A stretch of 62,864 nucleotides of DNA from Dehalococcoidia bacterium (lineage in GTDB: Bacteria > Chloroflexota > Dehalococcoidia > Lucifugimonadales > Lucifugimonadaceae). The notes below the pieces were generated by a model. That model had not been told where the DNA came from, made no database searches, and was given only the letters and a program-made list of their open reading frames with translations. How positions within the stretch are numbered: position 1 is the stretch's first letter; every line of letters begins with the position of its first letter. Made by a program: the position numbers and the translations under genes. Where the stretch lies: contig JAPYUK010000006.1 in NCBI GenBank assembly GCA_029936155.1, positions 14,024 through 76,887 of the forward strand, given 5' to 3'. Below, in pieces: positions 59,513 through 62,864 of this stretch.

Positions 59513-60751
59513 GTGCGTTGTTCTAAATACGACGTTGTGATCATCGGTGCCGGGATAATCGGCTTGTCGACAGCAATGAAACTGCTGGAACGTTTTCCGA
59601 AGATCAAACTGGCAGTTCTGGAAAAGAACGCCAAAGAAGGAACGCAGCAAAGCGGTCACAATTCCGGTGTTATCCACTCTGGAATTTACTACCGCCCGGG
59701 TTCGTTCAAAGCTAACTTTTGTGTCTCCGGCCGCGACACAATGACTCAGTTCTGCGACGAGAACGAAATTCCAATCTGGACCTGCGGAAAGCTAATCGTT
59801 GCAAATGATGACGCCGGAATCGACCGCCTCAACACACTAGAAGAGCGCGGCACAGCTAACAAAGTCGAAGGTCTAAGGATGGTGGACGTCGACGAGATGG
59901 CCGAAATAGAGCCGCATGTAGTAGCCAGGAAGGCACTATATGCGCCTGACACTGGAATAGTGAACTACAGCAATGTCACAGCAATTTACGTCGATCGGGT
60001 CAAAGTGGCTGGCGGCGACATCATATTCAATACAGAGTTGAACGGCTCGAAAGTGGGAACCGGGGCGACGATCCTCGAGACCACAACTGGCGAGTACGAA
60101 ACCGCAAACGTAATCAACTGCGCCGGACTGCACTCCGACATTGTTGCCGAGACCATGGGCGTAGATACCGGTCTTCGGATCATTCCGTTCCGTGGCGAGT
60201 ACTACAAGCTTCGTAAAGAGAGCAATTTTCTCGTTAAGGGACTGATATACCCGGTGCCCGATCCAGCGTTCCCTTTCCTCGGTGTACACCTTACTCAGAC
60301 CATGAAAGGCTGGGTTGAAGCTGGCCCAAACGCTGTGTTGGCGACGAAGCGAGAGGGCTACCGCAAGCGCGATTTCTCGATATCTGATTTCTTAGGCACG
60401 ATAACCTTCCCTGGGTTCTGGAAGATGGGTGTTCGTGAGTGGAAGACCGGTTTGTGGGAGATAAACCGTTCGCTACGAAGAAGCGTCTTCCTCGACAGTC
60501 TTCAGCAACTTGTGCCCGAATTGACCGACAAAGATCTGGACGGCACGGGGTCAGGAGTGCGAGCGCAGGCAGTTGATCGAGCGGGGAATCTGGTGGACGA
60601 CTTCAGAATCGATGAATCACCCGGCGCAATTCACGTGCTCAACGCTCCTTCACCGGGTGCAACATCGTCTCTAGTTATCGGCGACTATATTGCCGATCTC
60701 GCGATCAAGAATTTCTCACTGGGCAGTGCACAACCGACTGCGACAATCTGA
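59513..60751 (+). CDS. lhgO: L-2-hydroxyglutarate oxidase-like FAD oxidoreductase
   Basis: A 412-residue FAD-dependent oxidoreductase; GTG start. FAD motif VVIIGAGIIGLSTAMKLLE, then GTQQSGHNSGVIHSGIYYRPGS as in LhgO, NVINCAGLHSDIVAE, and C-terminal SGVRAQAVDRAGNLVDDF with HVLNAPSPGATSSL. Oxidises L-2-hydroxyglutarate to 2-oxoglutarate with electrons to quinone. Divergent from lutABC, suggesting joint control of 2-hydroxyacid oxidation. Ends 24 bases before the convergent AKR gene. Confidence 0.92.
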   Translation: MRCSKYDVVIIGAGIIGLSTAMKLLERFPKIKLAVLEKNAKEGTQQSGHNSGVIHSGIYYRPGSFKANFCVSGRDTMTQFCDENEIPIWTCGKLIVANDDAGIDRLNTLEERGTANKVEGLRMVDVDEMAEIEPHVVARKALYAPDTGIVNYSNVTAIYVDRVKVAGGDIIFNTELNGSKVGTGATILETTTGEYETANVINCAGLHSDIVAETMGVDTGLRIIPFRGEYYKLRKESNFLVKGLIYPVPDPAFPFLGVHLTQTMKGWVEAGPNAVLATKREGYRKRDFSISDFLGTITFPGFWKMGVREWKTGLWEINRSLRRSVFLDSLQQLVPELTDKDLDGTGSGVRAQAVDRAGNLVDDFRIDESPGAIHVLNAPSPGATSSLVIGDYIADLAIKNFSLGSAQPTATI

Positions 60752-60775
60752 ACCGGTGCCCTGCCCTGCAGTGAT

Positions 60776-61768
60776 CTAGCGCATTCGGTTGTCGCCGCTC
60801 CACATATCGGCGTTCGAACCAAGCTTCGTCTTTACCGGGTCGGTTGTTTCTGAAAGCTGGTCGGCGATTCCGATAGGAAGTATGTACTCGAATGCCGGGA
60901 TGTTGAGATCGAGTTCGTCGGGCGAACGTGCACCCACCAGCAACGATGTGATTCCTGCGCGTGATCTCACCCATGCCAATGCAACTTTTGCAGGATGTTC
61001 ACCAAGGAATTCAGCGGTTTTGATCACTTTAGAAATAGCTTCAAACGTCTCGTTTTCGCAGCCAGCTTCGCCGTGACTCGCCAATGGTCGATCGTTGCTG
61101 AACAATCGAGAGCGTGACAGGCCATCCGGAACGTCGTCAGGTGAACCATAACGACCCGTCAGCAGTCCTTGTGCCAGTGGGCTGTAGCAGATGATACCGA
61201 CGTTGTTTTCGACGCACTTCGGCAGTATTTCAACTTCAATTGGCCTCCATAGCAGGTTGTATGGAAGTTGGTCAGTAACGATATCGGCGGAGACAAGCAC
61301 ATCCGAAAGATCCTGAACACCAAAGTTGCAAACACCTACCGAACGAATCTTTCCTGAGTCGCGTAGCTTGAGAAGTGCTGCGAGTGAATCCTCGATCGCC
61401 ACATCGTGATTTGGCCAGTGGATCTGATACAGATCAATGTAGTCGGTTTGCAATCGTTCCAGGCTTGCTTCGCATGTTTCTTCGATAAGCTCTGGCACCA
61501 AATGAGCAGCGCTGATCTTTGTTGCTATTACCGATTCGGAGCGACGTCCGGCAAGCGCTCTCCCAAGAACTGCTTCCGAGTGAGAGTCATCGTTGTAACC
61601 TTCAGCGGTATCGAAGAAGGTAATTCCCTTGTCGAGCGCTGCGTGTACCGTCGAAATCGACACATCATCGTCCTGAGGTCCCCACACTTTACCGCCGGCA
61701 AATGGCCAACAGCCGAGAGCAAATTCCGAAACCTTGATGTCGGTGTTGCCAAGCGGCTTGTACTGCAC
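60776..61768 (-). CDS. Aldo/keto reductase (third in window)
   Basis: A 330-residue reductase, started at the GTG at 61768, eight or so bases after GGGGA; an upstream frame extends to 61810. The family start is QYKPLGNTDIKVSEFALGCW. Tetrad: Asp and Tyr in FFDTAEGYNDD, Lys in VIATKISAA, His in LYQIHWPNHD. C-terminal TSLLVGARSPDEL. Convergent with lhgO. Substrate unknown; it is a typical general aldo/keto reductase. Confidence 0.88.
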   Translation of the reverse strand: MQYKPLGNTDIKVSEFALGCWPFAGGKVWGPQDDDVSISTVHAALDKGITFFDTAEGYNDDSHSEAVLGRALAGRRSESVIATKISAAHLVPELIEETCEASLERLQTDYIDLYQIHWPNHDVAIEDSLAALLKLRDSGKIRSVGVCNFGVQDLSDVLVSADIVTDQLPYNLLWRPIEVEILPKCVENNVGIICYSPLAQGLLTGRYGSPDDVPDGLSRSRLFSNDRPLASHGEAGCENETFEAISKVIKTAEFLGEHPAKVALAWVRSRAGITSLLVGARSPDELDLNIPAFEYILPIGIADQLSETTDPVKTKLGSNADMWSGDNRMR

Positions 61769-61912
61769 GTGTCGTCCCCTAAAAAGTAGATACCTCGAGT
61801 CGCTGCGCACTTTAGCATCGGATCAGTTGACGTTGGTGTTCATTTCTTTGCTGTTGATTCAGATATCATCCCGTTGTGCCAGAAATGTGGTTCCAAATAT
61901 CGGGGGTTCGTT

Positions 61913-62806
61913 TTGATCAAGGTCAGCATCACCAGTAGTGCCAGTCGCTCAGAAGGCGTAGCGAGCTCGCTTCAGCTTATCGATAGCGAGGTTGTTATCC
62001 CTGATCGACCTGTGATGGTCAAGCCAAACTTTGTGACGACCTCAAACCAACTTGCTGCTACGCACGTGGATACAGCTCGGGCGACTCTCAATTATCTTTC
62101 AGGAAAAGGTGTGACCGATTTTGTAGTAGCGGTCGGTCCTGCGGTTGGCACACCCGATTCAGGTTTCGACAACTACGGTTATCGAGCACTGACTGACAAT
62201 TTCAATATCGAGTTCTTCGATCTGAATACCGATGACCGAATTCCAGTTCCGGCGTTTGACGATCACCTGAACCCGCAAACTCTCTACATGTCAAAACGCC
62301 TTTCCGAGTCGTACGTCGTCTCGGTTTGCCCAATGAAGACCCACAACAACGTCGTCGTAACGTTGGGATTGAAAAACATACTCGTCGGGACGCTTTCGGG
62401 ACGAATACAAAAACAAAAGATCCACAAGGGCAGTAAAGCCATTAACCTGACGCTCGCAAAAATGGCCCAGCATGTAGCACCCGATCTGACCGTTATCGAT
62501 GGAACTATTGGGATGCAGGGAAATGGACCTATTGGCGGATATGAGATGCCGTCGAATGTGGTCCTCGCTTCGCATCACGCTATCGCGGCCGATGTGGTTG
62601 GCCTGCAGGTGATGGGTTACGAGCTAGAGCAGGTCGGATACCTACGATACGCGATGGAGCTGCGAAATCTGGGTCTCAGCGATATCGAAGTAATCGGTGC
62701 CAGTATTGAAGACGTTCGGGTCTCATACGCTGATCACGACGATATCGAAGAGCAACTGACCTGGCCAATGAAGAACAACTGGCTTACCGTGTTCGACCGA
62801 GGCTAA
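61913..62806 (+). CDS. DUF362-family protein
   Basis: A 297-residue protein with the DUF362 pattern: VMVKPNFVTTSNQLAATHVD, VVSVCPMKTHNNVVVTLGLKNILVG, and DLTVIDGTIGMQGNGPIGG. The start is the TTG at 61913 after GGGGG, giving IKVSITSSASRSEG; an upstream frame lacks support. Some members bind iron-sulfur clusters, but no ferredoxin-type CxxC block is visible here, so redox function is uncertain. Cytoplasmic, function unknown. Confidence 0.8.
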   Translation: MIKVSITSSASRSEGVASSLQLIDSEVVIPDRPVMVKPNFVTTSNQLAATHVDTARATLNYLSGKGVTDFVVAVGPAVGTPDSGFDNYGYRALTDNFNIEFFDLNTDDRIPVPAFDDHLNPQTLYMSKRLSESYVVSVCPMKTHNNVVVTLGLKNILVGTLSGRIQKQKIHKGSKAINLTLAKMAQHVAPDLTVIDGTIGMQGNGPIGGYEMPSNVVLASHHAIAADVVGLQVMGYELEQVGYLRYAMELRNLGLSDIEVIGASIEDVRVSYADHDDIEEQLTWPMKNNWLTVFDRG

Positions 62807-62836
62807 CGCAAATAATCGAGGCTATTGTGTTGAACT

Positions 62837-62864
62837 TGGCGGGAGTGCGAGGGAGTCGAACCCT
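62837..62864 (-). tRNA. 3' part of a tRNA cut by the window edge
   Basis: Read on minus from 62864: T-arm AGGG-TTCGACT-CCCT followed by CGCACTCCCGCCA. The T loop is standard and an end resembling NCCA follows. The isotype cannot be read because the anticodon lies outside the window. The acceptor end has one more base than a standard fit, as in tRNA-Ser or tRNA-His variants. Confidence 0.6.

Noticed and set aside
1-62864. CRISPR arrays, insertion sequences, phage genes
   Set aside because: No regularly spaced repeats, no transposase or integrase frames, no terminal inverted repeats with target duplications were seen.

Overview
The window is about 63 kb of bacterial chromosome with roughly balanced base composition. 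Genes are densely packed on both strands, and TTG or GTG is often the best-supported start codon. No rRNA, phage, transposase or CRISPR is visible. The gene mix is: sugar-acid dehydratases of the enolase and IlvD/Edd types, several aldo/keto reductases and 2-hydroxyacid dehydrogenases, DUF4432 mutarotase-like proteins, M20 amidohydrolases, LutABC, a corrinoid methyl-transfer cluster and a complete-looking shikimate set. This resembles marine Chloroflexota of the SAR202/Dehalococcoidia type. That assignment is an inference from gene content, not from a marker-gene search.

Layout. 54-5834: sugar oxidation/dehydration block (aldo/keto reductase, DUF4432, Zn alcohol dehydrogenase, enolase-family dehydratase, second DUF4432). 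6037-7325: lone receiver domain and a DMT exporter. 7322-10720: a threonine synthase/NIL/ubiquitin-like sulfur-carrier operon between two decayed hydrolase genes (amidohydrolase and nitrilase type). 10717-17951: one minus-strand housekeeping run alaS-ruvX-aroE-aroC-aroK-aroB. 18152-19689: a frame-shifted GT20 (trehalose-6-phosphate synthase-like) gene. 19695-27173: mechanosensitive channel, small zinc-ribbon and unknown proteins, ATC-hydrolase-like protein, thiolase, RNase D, C45 peptidase. 27294-35827: second catabolic block with an arabonate-type dehydratase, aldo/keto reductase, tartrate/malate dehydrogenase-like enzyme, GarR-like reductase, two Dpp-type permeases and a hydroxyacid dehydrogenase.

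35982-41997: a seven-gene plus-strand corrinoid cluster: PF13769-like protein, homocysteine methyltransferase, an unknown, a UroD/MtaA-type methyltransferase with a zinc motif, a B12-binding protein, a small cysteine-rich protein, and a RACo-type reductive activator with a ferredoxin domain. It lacks the usual MttB-type methyltransferase and is the best candidate here for a poorly described system. 42009-45502: a decayed DUF6886-like gene, hydroxyacid dehydrogenase, sugar-phosphate isomerase-like protein, VOC protein and tRNA-Thr(CGT). 45880-52385: YbhB-like lipoprotein, RNase H-like exonuclease, PAC2 protein, TIM-barrel-like unknown, then tyrA-like, aroA and gmk. 52479-62806: tandem M20 amidohydrolases, glycerate kinase, lutCBA with divergent lhgO, another aldo/keto reductase and a DUF362 protein. 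The window ends in the 3' part of a minus-strand tRNA.

Functionally, most of the window serves aromatic amino-acid synthesis (all steps from dehydroquinate to EPSP and chorismate except aroD/aroQ) and oxidation of sugars, sugar acids, 2-hydroxyacids and methylated compounds, feeding NAD(P)H, lactate/2-oxoglutarate-type acids and methyl groups to central metabolism. At least four genes are clearly broken, in families that often occur as several paralogues, which suggests ongoing loss of redundant catabolic copies.
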